Below are positions 28,725 through 38,159 of a stretch of 64,000 bases of DNA, one piece after another. Numbering within the stretch: the first letter of the stretch is position 1; every line of letters starts with the position of its first letter. The DNA comes from Deltaproteobacteria bacterium. Lineage in GTDB: Bacteria > Myxococcota_A > Polyangia > GCA-2747355 > JADLHG01. The stretch lies in NCBI GenBank assembly GCA_020848905.1, contig JADLHG010000040.1:1-64000 (forward strand). The letters run 5' to 3'. The translations under genes were made by a program, and so were the position numbers. The notes beneath the pieces were generated by a model. The model saw only the letters and a program-made list of their open reading frames with translations. It was not told where the DNA came from and searched no databases.

Positions 28725-29363
28725 GTGCCCCCAGCGACAACCAAGACCCCCAAGCCCAAGACCAAGCCGTCTTTCACCACGCTCTGCCCCGCCTGCCAGG
28801 CCTCGGTGTCTCACGAGCTCGTGCACCGGGGCCGCTTCGGACACCTGAAGTGCGGCGCGTGCGGCAGCATCGGGGTCTACGAGCTGCAGTGCGACAAGAG
28901 CGAGGCCATCCTCGCCGCCACCGCCGTGGACCTCGGCCGCGTTCTCGCCGAGCGGGGAGAGGCCGCCGTGCGGACCTACCGCGCGACCGAGAGCTTCGCC
29001 GCCGGCGACTACGTCGGGCATCCCACCTTTGCCGAGGGCTACGTGCTCGGCCTGCTCTACCCGCCCACGAAGATGGAGGTGCTCTTCGCCGAACGCCGGC
29101 GCGTGCTGGCGTGCGTGCCGCCGCCCGTCATCGAGGCGCCGCCCCCTCCCCCGCGCGCGCCGCGCGAGGAGGTGCGCCCCGCCCCGCGCACCGTCCGGAG
29201 CGACGATGCCCGCGACGACGAACGTCCGCGCTCGGCGAGCAGCTCGTCTCGCCCGGCGACCGAGAAGCCCGTGACCTGTCCGCGGTGCGGCAAGACCGTG
29301 CACCCCTTCAACCTGGCCCGCACGGTGGACGACCGGATCCTCGGCTGCATGTACTGCCGCTGA
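28725..29363 (+). CDS. double zinc-ribbon hypothetical protein
   Basis: The product is 212 residues from a GTG. It has a Cys4 zinc ribbon at the N-terminus (CPAC at 21-24, CGAC at 43-46) and a second at the C-terminus (CPRC at 185-188, CMYC at 208-211). A folded segment of about 70 residues (SEAILAATAVDLGRVL to VLGLLYPPTKMEVLF) and a Pro/Arg/Ser-rich linker join them. It is probably cytoplasmic and may bind nucleic acid or protein; the function is unknown. It is read divergently from the NCS1 permease and followed by the radical SAM gene on the same strand. Confidence 0.75.
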   Translation: MPPATTKTPKPKTKPSFTTLCPACQASVSHELVHRGRFGHLKCGACGSIGVYELQCDKSEAILAATAVDLGRVLAERGEAAVRTYRATESFAAGDYVGHPTFAEGYVLGLLYPPTKMEVLFAERRRVLACVPPPVIEAPPPPPRAPREEVRPAPRTVRSDDARDDERPRSASSSSRPATEKPVTCPRCGKTVHPFNLARTVDDRILGCMYCR

Positions 29364-29453
29364 CCCGCGGCCGCTGATCCAGCGCCACCGCCCCTCGGAT
29401 ACCGGGTTTCCTTCCCGCTACCCGCTCCTTGGCTTCTTTGCTAGCCTGCGCTC

Positions 29454-29474
29454 CCGGACGTGCCTACCGTCCGG
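29454..29474 (+). other. leader hairpin before the radical SAM gene
   Basis: CCGGACG (29454-29460) and CGTCCGG (29468-29474) form a perfect 7-bp stem with a 7-base loop, ending 19 bases before the ATG at 29494. It could be a leader structure; no T-run follows, so it is not an obvious terminator. Confidence 0.4.
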
Positions 29475-29493
29475 CTCGTAGCGAGGGTGTTTC

Positions 29494-30612
29494 ATGAAGG
29501 CCGGGAATCTCGCGCGCGCCTACTTCAAGAACATCGCCCAGGCGGCGCTCGGCTCGAAGCACACCCTCGACACGATGGTGGCGACCTACTACGTCACCTC
29601 GATGTGCAACTTCCGCTGCAGCTACTGCGAGCACTTCTCGGCGGACCTGAACCACCTGGTGAAGGACAAGCAGGCCAGCACCGACCAGGCCGAGCGGATC
29701 ATGGAGGTCATCCGCAAGGACTGCGACGTGCTCTACCTGACCGGCGGCGAGCCCCTCCTGCGGAACGACATCGAGGAGCTCTGCCTGCACGCCCGGAGCC
29801 TGGACTTCGCGTACCTGAGCCTGAACACGAACGGCCTGCTGCTCCCGCGGCGCGAGCGCGTGCTGGATGCCGTGGACAACGTGGTGATAAGCCTCGACTC
29901 GCTCGACACGGCGAAGCTAGACCGCCTCTACGGGGTGGGCCAGGGGACGGCCCAGAAGGTCCTCGACATCATCGCGCACTACGCCCGGCACCGCGCGGGT
30001 CGGAAGTACCTGCTCACCGTGAACTGCGTCGTGACGCCCGAGACTGTGGACGAGGCCGAGGCGGTGATGGAGTTCTGCTTCGCCCACGGAGCCGAGTTCT
30101 CGGTCTCGCCGCAGAACCAGGGGGTGCGCCCCCATCCGGGGCTCGTGGGCAACCCGCGCTACCGCCGCTTCATGGAGCGCCTGATCGCCGCCAAGCGCGC
30201 CGGCAAGCCCGTCTCCGGCGCGCGCATCTACTACGAGCACATGCGCGAGTTCACCCCCTTCCAGTGCTTTCCCACCCTCACGGCCCGCGTCGATCCCGAG
30301 GGAAACGTGAGCTTCCCCTGCCGTCCGCTCGACGAGGCGGGGCAGATCGGCGGCAAAGCGGGGAACCTCCTCGAGGTCGGCTCGCTGCGCGCGGTGCAGG
30401 CGCTCGGCAAGGCGCGCTTCGGCGAGCGCATCCCCTGCCACGACCAGTGCTACATGCGCTGCCACGCGGAGCTCTCGCTCCTCGTCCGTAACCCGAGCAA
30501 GCTCTTCTACGAGACCACGAGCTACCTGGCGCGCACGATCGGCAGGGGCGGGAGAGCTCCCGACGACGGCACCGCGCCTCGAGCCCCCTCGACGACCGCG
30601 GCGAAGGTCTGA
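29494..30612 (+). CDS. radical SAM protein with C-terminal Cys-rich (SPASM-like) region
   Basis: The product is 372 residues. The cluster motif CNFRCSYC (Cys38, 42, 45) is followed by the SAM-binding YLTGGEPLL. The second half holds several cysteines (FQCFPT, FPCRP, PCHDQCYMRCHAE) in a SPASM/twitch-like arrangement that could bind an auxiliary cluster. The substrate is unknown. The C-terminal part resembles proteins encoded in polysaccharide and lipid loci, and the following genes (phosphatidyltransferase, methyltransferase, flippase, glycosyltransferase) suggest a role in envelope biosynthesis. It converges on the phosphatidyltransferase gene with 13 bases between. Confidence 0.82.
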   Translation: MKAGNLARAYFKNIAQAALGSKHTLDTMVATYYVTSMCNFRCSYCEHFSADLNHLVKDKQASTDQAERIMEVIRKDCDVLYLTGGEPLLRNDIEELCLHARSLDFAYLSLNTNGLLLPRRERVLDAVDNVVISLDSLDTAKLDRLYGVGQGTAQKVLDIIAHYARHRAGRKYLLTVNCVVTPETVDEAEAVMEFCFAHGAEFSVSPQNQGVRPHPGLVGNPRYRRFMERLIAAKRAGKPVSGARIYYEHMREFTPFQCFPTLTARVDPEGNVSFPCRPLDEAGQIGGKAGNLLEVGSLRAVQALGKARFGERIPCHDQCYMRCHAELSLLVRNPSKLFYETTSYLARTIGRGGRAPDDGTAPRAPSTTAAKV

Positions 30613-30625
30613 GGACGCGAGGCCT

Positions 30626-31396
30626 CTACCTGGCCGCGCGGATCTCCGCCCTCCACCGGCGCGCCTCGTCCCAGAACGCCGCGCGCTCCGAGCGCTCCAT
30701 CTCGAGCCACGACGCCGAGGAGTAGGCCACCATCCAGACGAGGGTCAGGTCGAAGACGTAACGCGGCCGCAGGACCAGCGTGATGCAGGTGGTCACGAAG
30801 TAGGCCGCGATGAAGGGCTTGACCCAGGTCTTCAGCTTGCGCCCGCGGTGGGTCCGAAAGGGGATGGGCAAGAGGTTCGCCACGGCCAGGAAGACGAGCA
30901 GCACGGCTCCGACCCAGCGCCACCCGGGCAGGTGCGCGGGGATGTACGCCGAGTTGACGAACGCGATCACCAGAAACGAGGACACCGTGCGCGGCATGCC
31001 GAAGTACGCCATCGGGTAGCGGTTCGGCACGACGGCGAAGAGCGCGTGGCGGATCGTCCCCGCGAGGACCAGCACCGACGCCAGCGCTACGGCCGCGTAG
31101 AAGGACGCGTCCCGGTAGGCCAGGTAAACGATCCCCGCCGGAGCGATGCACTGGGCCAGGTAGTCGCTCGCCGCGTCGAACTGCGCCCCGAACTGGTTGC
31201 CGGTGTTGGTCAGGCGCGCCACGAAGCCGTCGAGCGAGTCTCCGAGCACGTAGCCCACGAGCAGGGCGTAGCCGGCGTAGAGCGCCTTCCCTTCGATGCA
31301 GAAGGCGATCGCCACCACCCCGCCGAGCGCGTTGATGCTGGTGAAGATGTCTTTGAGCCCGAAGATTCGGGCGGGCTTGGAGGGAGAGGAGGTCAT
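30626..31396 (-). CDS. CDP-alcohol phosphatidyltransferase
   Basis: The product is 256 residues from the ATG at 31396. The complete catalytic motif D-x2-DG-x2-AR-x8-G-x3-D-x3-D is present (Asp53, Asp56, Gly57, Ala60, Arg61, Gly70, Asp74, Asp78). Six or so membrane helices fit an integral membrane enzyme that transfers a phosphatidyl group from CDP-diacylglycerol to an alcohol. The pattern is nearest to phosphatidylserine synthase-like members, but the acceptor cannot be named. The frame is open to 31498, where the extension is Arg-rich and not a natural N-terminus. It is read divergently from the methyltransferase gene. Confidence 0.88.
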   Translation of the reverse strand: MTSSPSKPARIFGLKDIFTSINALGGVVAIAFCIEGKALYAGYALLVGYVLGDSLDGFVARLTNTGNQFGAQFDAASDYLAQCIAPAGIVYLAYRDASFYAAVALASVLVLAGTIRHALFAVVPNRYPMAYFGMPRTVSSFLVIAFVNSAYIPAHLPGWRWVGAVLLVFLAVANLLPIPFRTHRGRKLKTWVKPFIAAYFVTTCITLVLRPRYVFDLTLVWMVAYSSASWLEMERSERAAFWDEARRWRAEIRAAR

Positions 31397-31553
31397 GCCG
31401 GCGGCGCTCGCTTCACGGATTGGAGGGCGCAGATTCGCACGGGGCCTCCTGGCGGAGCAACCCCCGCGTCGGTGGCGCCTTGCGGAGCAGGGGCCCATTC
31501 AATAGTATCCGCCCACGTCCGCTCCCCGACGGAGCGGAGGAGGTCCTGTCGCC

Positions 31554-32567
31554 GTGAACGCCGCCATCGAGGTCGAGACGCCCCCCCGGACCCGCGTCCC
31601 CGAACAGCCGACGCGCCTCTCGCCCGAGCTCTTCGCACTGCTCCGCTGCCCGGCCTGCAGCGCGGCGCTCGCCGGCGCGGGGAAGGCGGTCGTCTGTCAG
31701 GGACGCTCGTGCGGCCGGATCTTCCCCGTCGTGGAGGGCATCCCGATCCTCGTCGCCGACGAGAAGAGCGTCTTCACGGTAGAGGAACTCGCGCGACAGC
31801 CCACGGGGGGGCGGCAGCGCCTGGTGGAGCTGGCGCGTCAGCTCGACCTGCGTCTCCCCCAGCTCGGCCAGAACCTCACCGCGGGCCGAAACTACGGCCG
31901 CCTTGCCGAGCTGCTCGCGCAGGGCGATCCCGCCGCACCTCGACGCGTGCTCGTGGTCGCGGGGCGCATCCCGGGCGAGGGGATGCAGCCCTTCCTCGAC
32001 AACCCGCGTCTCGAGCTCGTGGAGACCGACCTGGCGATCGGCCCGCGCACGCGGGTCGTCTGCGACGCTCACGACCTCCCCTTCCCCGACCAGAGCTTCG
32101 ACGCGGTGACGCTGCAGGCCTTCCTCTGCGAGGTGCTCGACCCCTTTCGCTGCGTGGCCGAGGCGCACCGCGTCCTCAAGCCGGGCGGGCTGGTCTACGC
32201 GGAGACACCGTTCATGCAGCAGGTCCACAGCCGGAGCTGCTCGCTGCGCTTCACCCCCGTCGGCCACCGGCGACTCTTTCGCTCCTTCGACGAGCTGGAC
32301 AGCGGCGCGGTCTGCGGCCCGGGGATGGCCCTGGCCTGGACCTATCAGTACTTCCTGCTCAGCTTCTTCCGCAACAAGGCGGCCCGGGCGCTGGTGCGTG
32401 CGCACAGCCGCGCCGCCACCTTCTGGCTGAAGTACTTCGACCGGCTGCTCATCGACCGACCAACGGCGCTCGACGCCGCGTCGGGGGTCTACTTCCTCGG
32501 CCGGCGACGGGAGTCCCCCATCTCGGATGAGGAAGTGCTCGCGAGCTATCGCGGCGGGCTGACGTAG
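31554..32567 (+). CDS. class I SAM methyltransferase with N-terminal Trm112-like zinc ribbon
   Basis: The product is 337 residues from a GTG preceded by GGAGCGGAGGAGG. Residues of about 26-70 form a Trm112/YcaR-like ribbon (LRCPAC, then Cys48 and Cys53, then FPVVEGIPIL). The methyltransferase domain follows (HDLPFPDQSFDAVTLQAFLCEVLDP and HRVLKPGGLVYAETPF are the Methyltransf_11 core). The sequence is typical of sugar- or lipid-modifying methyltransferases in polysaccharide clusters. Seven bases separate it from the flippase gene, and the glycosyltransferase follows, so the three are one operon. Confidence 0.85.
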   Translation: MNAAIEVETPPRTRVPEQPTRLSPELFALLRCPACSAALAGAGKAVVCQGRSCGRIFPVVEGIPILVADEKSVFTVEELARQPTGGRQRLVELARQLDLRLPQLGQNLTAGRNYGRLAELLAQGDPAAPRRVLVVAGRIPGEGMQPFLDNPRLELVETDLAIGPRTRVVCDAHDLPFPDQSFDAVTLQAFLCEVLDPFRCVAEAHRVLKPGGLVYAETPFMQQVHSRSCSLRFTPVGHRRLFRSFDELDSGAVCGPGMALAWTYQYFLLSFFRNKAARALVRAHSRAATFWLKYFDRLLIDRPTALDAASGVYFLGRRRESPISDEEVLASYRGGLT

Positions 32568-32574
32568 CGCCACC

Positions 32575-34101
32575 GTGGAGCTCGAGGACACGCACCGCGA
32601 GGACGCCGAGGAAGCCGTCCGGGGCAGCGGCACGAACCTCCTCGCCGTCGTCGCCGGGCTGAGCGTGATGGCCTACCACGCGCTCGCGGCGCGGCTCTAC
32701 GGCGCCGGCCCCTACGGCACCTACGCCACCGGCCTCGGCGTCACGGACGTGGCCGCACGGCTCTCCGTCTTCGGCACCGACGTGGGGCTCATGCGGCAGA
32801 TCCCCGTGCACCGCGCGGCCGGGGAGCGCGCGCGCGAGCTCCAGGCGCTCGGGACGGGGCTCTGGCTCACCCTCCTCGGAGGTGGCCTGCTCGCCGCACT
32901 GCTCGCCCTCTTCTCCGGGCCGCTTGCACGTCTGCAAGGCACCGCCGACACCCACGCCGCGCTGCGCCTCCTCGCCCCCGTCACCCCCTTCACGGGACTC
33001 GTGGCGGTCGCGATCTGGGCCACCATGGCCGCCCGGGTACAGCGCTACAACCTCCTCATCGCGGGGCTCGCCCAGCCGCTCCTCCTCATGGCCTGCACTA
33101 TCCCGCTCTCCTTTCTCTTGCCGGGGGTGCGCGGCCTCTGTCTCGCGCACCTCCTCGCGCTCGCCGCCACGGCCACGCTGGCGCTCCTCGCGGTGCGGCA
33201 GGTCTTTGGCCGGGAAGGGTTCCGCACAGCCCTCGCGACCCGCCGCCCCCACGGCCCCCTGCTCCGCTTCTCCTTCCCCATGGCGCTCTCGGACTTCCTG
33301 AACACGCTGCTGCACCGCGTGGACCTCATCCTCCTCGGCTTCTACGTCAGCCACGAGGTCGTCGGGACCTACGCCGGCGCCGAGCTCCTGGCACGCGCGG
33401 TGACGCACGCGCGCTCGGCGCTCGACCCGGTGGCCGCCCCCGTTTTCGCCGAGGCGCTCGAGCGCGGAGACCGCGCCCGGCTGCGCTACAACGTTCACCT
33501 GATGGCCCGCTGGGTCGCCCTGCTGACCATGCCCCTCGTGGGCTTCCTCGTGGCCTTTCGCGCCGACCTCCTCGCCCTCTTCGGCCCCACCTTCGCCGGC
33601 GCCGCCGGACCGCTCGTCCTGCTCGTCCTCGGGCATTCGGCCAACAGCCTCCTCGGCATGAGCGGAAACGTGGTGCTGATGGCCGGGCGCTCCGACCTCG
33701 GCCTCCTGAACAACGTGCTCGCCGCCGGGACGAACATCGGCCTCTGCCTGCTCTTCATCCCCCGCTACGGCGCACTCGGGGCCGCGGCCTCCGCCGCGTG
33801 CGCCATCACGCTGGTGCAGACGCTCTACGCCATCGAGCTCGGCCTGCTCCAGCGCACGAGTCTCTTCTCGTGGGCGCTCGGGAGAGTGCTCCTCGCCGGC
33901 AGCGCGGCGATCCTCGCCGTCACCTGGCTGGCGCCGCATCTCGGCCCTTCGCCCCTGCTTCGCCTGGTCCTCGGGACCGCCACCCTGCTCGTCGCCTACG
34001 GTCTGCTGCTCTGGCTCCTCGGGCTCGGCCCCGAGGAGCAGCGGATCGTGCGCAGGTTCCTCGGACGCGACGAACCACCGCCTCCAACCCGACACCCGTA
34101 G
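32575..34101 (+). CDS. oligosaccharide flippase (MOP/Wzx-like)
   Basis: The product is 508 residues from a GTG, with twelve to fourteen predicted helices in the pattern of the multidrug/oligosaccharidyl-lipid/polysaccharide superfamily. The start AARLYGAGPYGTYATGLGVTDVAARLSVFGTDVGL is typical of polysaccharide flippases. It would move undecaprenyl-linked glycan across the inner membrane. Its operon partners are a methyltransferase before and a GT4 glycosyltransferase after. The family is fast-evolving, so the substrate is not predictable. Confidence 0.87.
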   Translation: MELEDTHREDAEEAVRGSGTNLLAVVAGLSVMAYHALAARLYGAGPYGTYATGLGVTDVAARLSVFGTDVGLMRQIPVHRAAGERARELQALGTGLWLTLLGGGLLAALLALFSGPLARLQGTADTHAALRLLAPVTPFTGLVAVAIWATMAARVQRYNLLIAGLAQPLLLMACTIPLSFLLPGVRGLCLAHLLALAATATLALLAVRQVFGREGFRTALATRRPHGPLLRFSFPMALSDFLNTLLHRVDLILLGFYVSHEVVGTYAGAELLARAVTHARSALDPVAAPVFAEALERGDRARLRYNVHLMARWVALLTMPLVGFLVAFRADLLALFGPTFAGAAGPLVLLVLGHSANSLLGMSGNVVLMAGRSDLGLLNNVLAAGTNIGLCLLFIPRYGALGAAASAACAITLVQTLYAIELGLLQRTSLFSWALGRVLLAGSAAILAVTWLAPHLGPSPLLRLVLGTATLLVAYGLLLWLLGLGPEEQRIVRRFLGRDEPPPPTRHP

Positions 34102-34107
34102 AACCCC

Positions 34108-35241
34108 ATGGCCCCCGCACGCATCTTCTATCTCATCTCCTCGCTGACCCAGGGCGGCGCCGAACGGCACCTCCTCGAGCTCATCCGCCTCCTCCCGCCG
34201 GAGCGCTTCGAGCCGACGATCTGCGTCCTGCGCCCCGTCGTGCATTACCGGGCCGAGACGCCGCCGGGGCAGCCCGCCTACTCCCTCGGGCGCTTCTGGT
34301 TCTTGCCGACCAGCTTCGCCCGCCTCGTCACGGCGCTGCGCGACTGCCGCCCCGACCTCATCCACTGCTACCTGAACGACGGGAACCTCTGGGGGCGACT
34401 CGCGAGCCAGCTCGCCCCGTCGGCACGGCTCATCACCTCGGTGCACCTCGACGACATGTCCGGCTTCTACCGCAGGGCCGAGCGTCTGCTCTGGCCGCTC
34501 AGCGACCAGGTCGTGGCGCACTCGGAGAGCATCCGGCGCCTGCTCGTCGGGGAGCTCGGCCTGCCGGGCGAGCGCGTGCGGGTGATCGCGAACGGGGTCG
34601 ACACGGCGCGCTTTCGCCCCCCCAGCCCCGCCGAACGCGCCGAGGCCCGCCGCACCTACGACCTCGGCGAAGACGACTTCATGGCCCTGATGCCCGCCCG
34701 CATCTGCGACCAGAAGAACCAGCTCGGCGTGATCGAGGCCCTCGCGGCGCTGCGCGCGCAGAGGCGACTGCCGCCGAGTTTCCGCCTGTTCCTCGCCGGC
34801 CGCGTCTCCTCCCGCCGCGTGCTCGAGACGCTGCGCTACAAGCTCTGGCGCCACGACCTCGGCGGCCAGGTGCAGTGGCTCGGCCCCGTCGCGGAGATGC
34901 AGCGCCTGCTCTGGGCGACCGACCTCGGGCTCCTCCCCTCGCGAACCGAGGCCTCCCCGATCGCAGCGCTGGAGGCGATGGCCTCGGGCCTCCCCATGCT
35001 GATCACCGAGCCTTCGAACACCGACGGCGTGGTCATCCCCGGCGCCCACGGCTGGGAGCTTCCGTCGGAGAACACCGCCGCCCTGGCGGAGGCGCTCGCG
35101 GAGGCCATCCGGGCGCCGCGCGAGCTACGACACGCCATGGGGGAGCGCGGCCGGGCCCACGTGACGCAGGCCTTCTCCGCCGAACGGGTGGCCGGCGACT
35201 TCGTGCGGCTCTACGACGAGCTGCTGGGAGGCCCGACCTAG
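34108..35241 (+). CDS. GT4-family glycosyltransferase
   Basis: This 377-residue GT-B enzyme has an N-terminal YLISSLTQGGAERHLLELIRLL, a middle VHLDDMSGFYRRAERLLWPLSD and the C-terminal family E-x7-E motif in SRTEASPIAALEAMASGLP. It would transfer a sugar from a nucleotide donor to a membrane-linked acceptor on the cytoplasmic side. It lies six bases after the flippase and closes the operon, so it probably builds the glycan the flippase exports. Confidence 0.9.
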   Translation: MAPARIFYLISSLTQGGAERHLLELIRLLPPERFEPTICVLRPVVHYRAETPPGQPAYSLGRFWFLPTSFARLVTALRDCRPDLIHCYLNDGNLWGRLASQLAPSARLITSVHLDDMSGFYRRAERLLWPLSDQVVAHSESIRRLLVGELGLPGERVRVIANGVDTARFRPPSPAERAEARRTYDLGEDDFMALMPARICDQKNQLGVIEALAALRAQRRLPPSFRLFLAGRVSSRRVLETLRYKLWRHDLGGQVQWLGPVAEMQRLLWATDLGLLPSRTEASPIAALEAMASGLPMLITEPSNTDGVVIPGAHGWELPSENTAALAEALAEAIRAPRELRHAMGERGRAHVTQAFSAERVAGDFVRLYDELLGGPT

Positions 35242-35302
35242 CGCGCCTCGTCGGGAGACGCCGAGCAGGCCCGGAGCGCCGGCCGCACGCAGCTGCCCCG
35301 CC

Positions 35303-36976
35303 TCAGTGCGTGAGCTTCTTGTATCGGACGCGATGCGGCTGGTCCGCCGCCGCGCCGAGCCGCTTCTTGCGGTCCGCCTCGTAGTCCCGGTAGTTCCCCT
35401 CGAACCACTCCACGTGGCTCTCTCCCTCGAAGGCCAGGATGTGCGTGGCCACGCGGTCCAGAAACCACCGGTCGTGGGTGATGATCACCGCGCAGCCCGG
35501 GAACTGCAGGATCGCGTCCTCGAGGGCCCGCAAGGTCTCCACGTCCAGGTCGTTCGTCGGCTCGTCGAGGAGCAGCAAGTTTCCGCCGCGCTTGATCATC
35601 TTGGCCAGGTGCACGCGGTTGCGCTCGCCCCCCGATAGGTCCTTGACCCGCTTCTGCTGGTCGCCCCCCTTGAAGTTGAAGCTCGAGACGTAGGCCCGCG
35701 AGGGGACGCTGCGCTTGCCGAGCTCCAGCGCCTCCTGCCCCTCGGAGATCTCCTCCCAGACCGACTTGTCTCCGTCGAGCGCGTCCCGCGACTGGTCCAC
35801 GTAGGCGAGCTGCACCGTCTCCCCGAGGACGAGCTTCCCGCCGTCGGGCTTCTCCTGGCCGGTGATCATGCGGAAGAGCGTGGTCTTGCCGGCGCCGTTC
35901 GGCCCGATCACCCCGACGATGCCGCCTCGCGGCAGACGGAAGCTCAGGTCGTCGATGAGCAGGCGGTCGCCGTAGCCCTTGCACAGCCCCTCGGCGATCA
36001 CCACGTTGTCGCCGAGTCGCGGCCCGGGTGGGACCGTGATCTCCACCGCGGGGTCGCGCCCTTCGCTCCCCTGCGCCAGCAGCTCCTCGTACCGGGCGAG
36101 GCGCGCCTTGCTCTTGGCGTGCCGCGCGGACGGCGAGGTGCGCACCCACTCGAGCTCGCGGGCGAGGATCTTCTGCCGCGCCGACTCCTGCTTCTCCTCG
36201 TCGGCGAGCCGCTTGCGCTTCTGCTCGAGCCACGAGGTGTAGTTCCCCTTCCACGGGATCCCCGAGCCGCGGTCGAGCTCTAGGATCCACTCGGCCACGT
36301 TGTCGAGAAAGTACCGGTCGTGGGTGATGGAGACCACGGTCCCCGGATACTCGGCCAGGTGTTGCTCCAACCAGGCCACCGACTCGGCGTCCAGATGGTT
36401 CGTCGGCTCGTCGAGCAGGAGCAGGTCCGGTCGCTCGAGCAAGACCCGACAGAGGGCCACGCGCCTCCGCTCTCCACCGGAGAGGGTCGCCACCTCGGCC
36501 TCGGGGGGCGGACAGCGCAGCGCGTCCATCGCGATCTCGAGCGTCCGGTCCAGGTCCCAGCCGTTCGCGGCCGCGATCTGATCCTGGAGCTCCCCTTGCT
36601 CCTCGAGGAGCTTCTCCATCTCGTCGGGATCCGCCTCGCCAAAGCGCGCGTTGACCTCGTCGAAGCGGCGGAGGAGCGCCCGCACCCCGGCCACCGCCTC
36701 CTCGACGTTGCCGAGCACGGTCTTGGTGGGGTCGAGCTGCGGCTCCTGCGACAGATAGCCCACGCGCACGCCCTTGGCCGGCCAGGCCTCCCCCTGAAAC
36801 TCCTTCTCCACGCCGGCCATGATGCGCAAAAGCGTGCTCTTGCCCGCGCCGTTGTTGCCGATGACGCCGATCTTCGCTCCCGGCAGGAACGAGAGCCAGA
36901 TGCCCTTCAGGATCTCGCGCGAGGGGGGAACCACCTTGCGCAGATCCTTCATCACGTAGATGTATTGAGGTGCCAT
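35303..36976 (-). CDS. ettA: EttA, ABC-F energy-dependent translational throttle protein
   Basis: This 557-residue soluble protein has two ABC ATPase domains and no membrane part. Walker A motifs are GNNGAGKST and GPNGAGKTT; signature motifs are [13 protein letters not shown] and [13 protein letters not shown]. The arm/linker includes [20 protein letters not shown] and [19 protein letters not shown]. The N-terminal [23 protein letters not shown] is distinctive for EttA. It binds the ribosomal E site and couples translation to the ATP/ADP ratio. It is an expected housekeeping gene and appears single. Confidence 0.96.
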   Translation of the reverse strand: MAPQYIYVMKDLRKVVPPSREILKGIWLSFLPGAKIGVIGNNGAGKSTLLRIMAGVEKEFQGEAWPAKGVRVGYLSQEPQLDPTKTVLGNVEEAVAGVRALLRRFDEVNARFGEADPDEMEKLLEEQGELQDQIAAANGWDLDRTLEIAMDALRCPPPEAEVATLSGGERRRVALCRVLLERPDLLLLDEPTNHLDAESVAWLEQHLAEYPGTVVSITHDRYFLDNVAEWILELDRGSGIPWKGNYTSWLEQKRKRLADEEKQESARQKILARELEWVRTSPSARHAKSKARLARYEELLAQGSEGRDPAVEITVPPGPRLGDNVVIAEGLCKGYGDRLLIDDLSFRLPRGGIVGVIGPNGAGKTTLFRMITGQEKPDGGKLVLGETVQLAYVDQSRDALDGDKSVWEEISEGQEALELGKRSVPSRAYVSSFNFKGGDQQKRVKDLSGGERNRVHLAKMIKRGGNLLLLDEPTNDLDVETLRALEDAILQFPGCAVIITHDRWFLDRVATHILAFEGESHVEWFEGNYRDYEADRKKRLGAAADQPHRVRYKKLTH

Positions 36977-37013
36977 GGCGGCGGAGTGTACCCGCAGAGC
37001 GCGCGGGAGTCGA

Positions 37014-38138
37014 TCACGGCCCTGCCGACTCCTTCAGGAAGCGGGCCCGCGCCGCCCGCGCCTCCTCGAGGGTCGGAAAGACGCCCAGATAGACCGTCTT
37101 GCCCCGCACGCCGCCGCCGCGAAACTCGTACGACGCGCTCCCGTCGCTGTAGACGATGCGCGTGATGCCGTCCCCGAGAGAGACGCGCTCGTAGCCCACC
37201 TTGCCCTGCGGCGCGGCGGCGCTGCGGCGCGCGACGTAGTAGGCCACCTCCTCGGTCCGCCGGCGCCCCGACGGGTCCTCGGTCACGACCTGCACGCGAT
37301 TGACTCCGGGCCGAAGCGCCACCCGCTGCTCGAAGCTCCCGTCGGGACGAACGGTGGTCCACTGACCGCCCACCTCCACGCGGCTGCCGGGAGCCGCGTG
37401 CCCGCGCACCGTGGCGGAGAGCTGCTTCATGGGGAGCGGCACGCCCGAGGCCCCGGCCACCTTGAGCAGCACCTCTTTGGGGATGGGGAGCGGCTCGCTC
37501 GGCGCCTGCTCTCCCTGCACCACGGATTGCTGGCCCGCCGGGACGCGTACCGAGCGCCCGGCTGACTTCAGGTCCACGACGCCGGTTTCGGTCGCCACCG
37601 CCACCGTCTCGTCGGTGACGAGGACCGAGAAGCGCGCCTCCCGGCTCTGCGCCACGACCTTGCGCTTGCCGCTCTCCACGCGCAGCACGCGCCAGCCTTC
37701 CTTGGCGTAGTCCACCTTCAGGTGTCCGCGGTCCAGGGTGAAGTGGTGCAAGACCTCGCTCAGCTCCTGCACCGAGAGCTCGGAGGAGGGCCCGATGACG
37801 AGCCTCCCCTTTTCGCCGACGCGGAGCACCGCGCCCCCCTTCGGGCCCGTGCGCAAGCTCCCCTGCCGGTCGAGCACGCTCCCGCTCCGGACGGCGTGCC
37901 ACTCCTCGGCCCCGAGGCGGACCTCCACGCTCCCGGTGATCCCCTCGAGGCGCACGCGAGGTGGCGCGGCAGCCGGGCCGTCGCTCGCGCGCAGGTCACC
38001 GCGCGGAGGCGCACCGAGGTCGCGCGGCGGCAACGACGGCGTCTCCCGCGCGGGGTCTCCCACGTAACGGATGAGCACGAGCCCCACGGTCAGAAGGACC
38101 GCCGCCGCACCCACGAAGACCAGGATCCGCCGCCGCAT
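37014..38138 (-). CDS. FecR-domain periplasmic protein
   Basis: The product is 374 residues with an N-terminal membrane anchor (residues 5-24) and a Pro/Arg/Asp linker. A FecR-type domain (residues of about 65-190: [15 protein letters not shown] to [23 protein letters not shown]) is followed by a beta-rich segment around 240-310. A C-terminal part [19 protein letters not shown] is SPOR-like. FecR domains sense or relay signals in the periplasm. It starts 21 bases after the histidine kinase stop with GAAGAG before the ATG, so it is probably cotranscribed with that kinase and may feed its signal chain. Confidence 0.8.
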   Translation of the reverse strand: MRRRILVFVGAAAVLLTVGLVLIRYVGDPARETPSLPPRDLGAPPRGDLRASDGPAAAPPRVRLEGITGSVEVRLGAEEWHAVRSGSVLDRQGSLRTGPKGGAVLRVGEKGRLVIGPSSELSVQELSEVLHHFTLDRGHLKVDYAKEGWRVLRVESGKRKVVAQSREARFSVLVTDETVAVATETGVVDLKSAGRSVRVPAGQQSVVQGEQAPSEPLPIPKEVLLKVAGASGVPLPMKQLSATVRGHAAPGSRVEVGGQWTTVRPDGSFEQRVALRPGVNRVQVVTEDPSGRRRTEEVAYYVARRSAAAPQGKVGYERVSLGDGITRIVYSDGSASYEFRGGGVRGKTVYLGVFPTLEEARAARARFLKESAGP

Positions 38139-38159
38139 GTTCTCTTCAATAGTACCGCG

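Noticed and set aside
29425-29460. Possible sigma-54 promoter (TTGGC...TTTGC) before the radical SAM gene
   Set aside because: The spacing between GG and GC is 7, not 10 bases.
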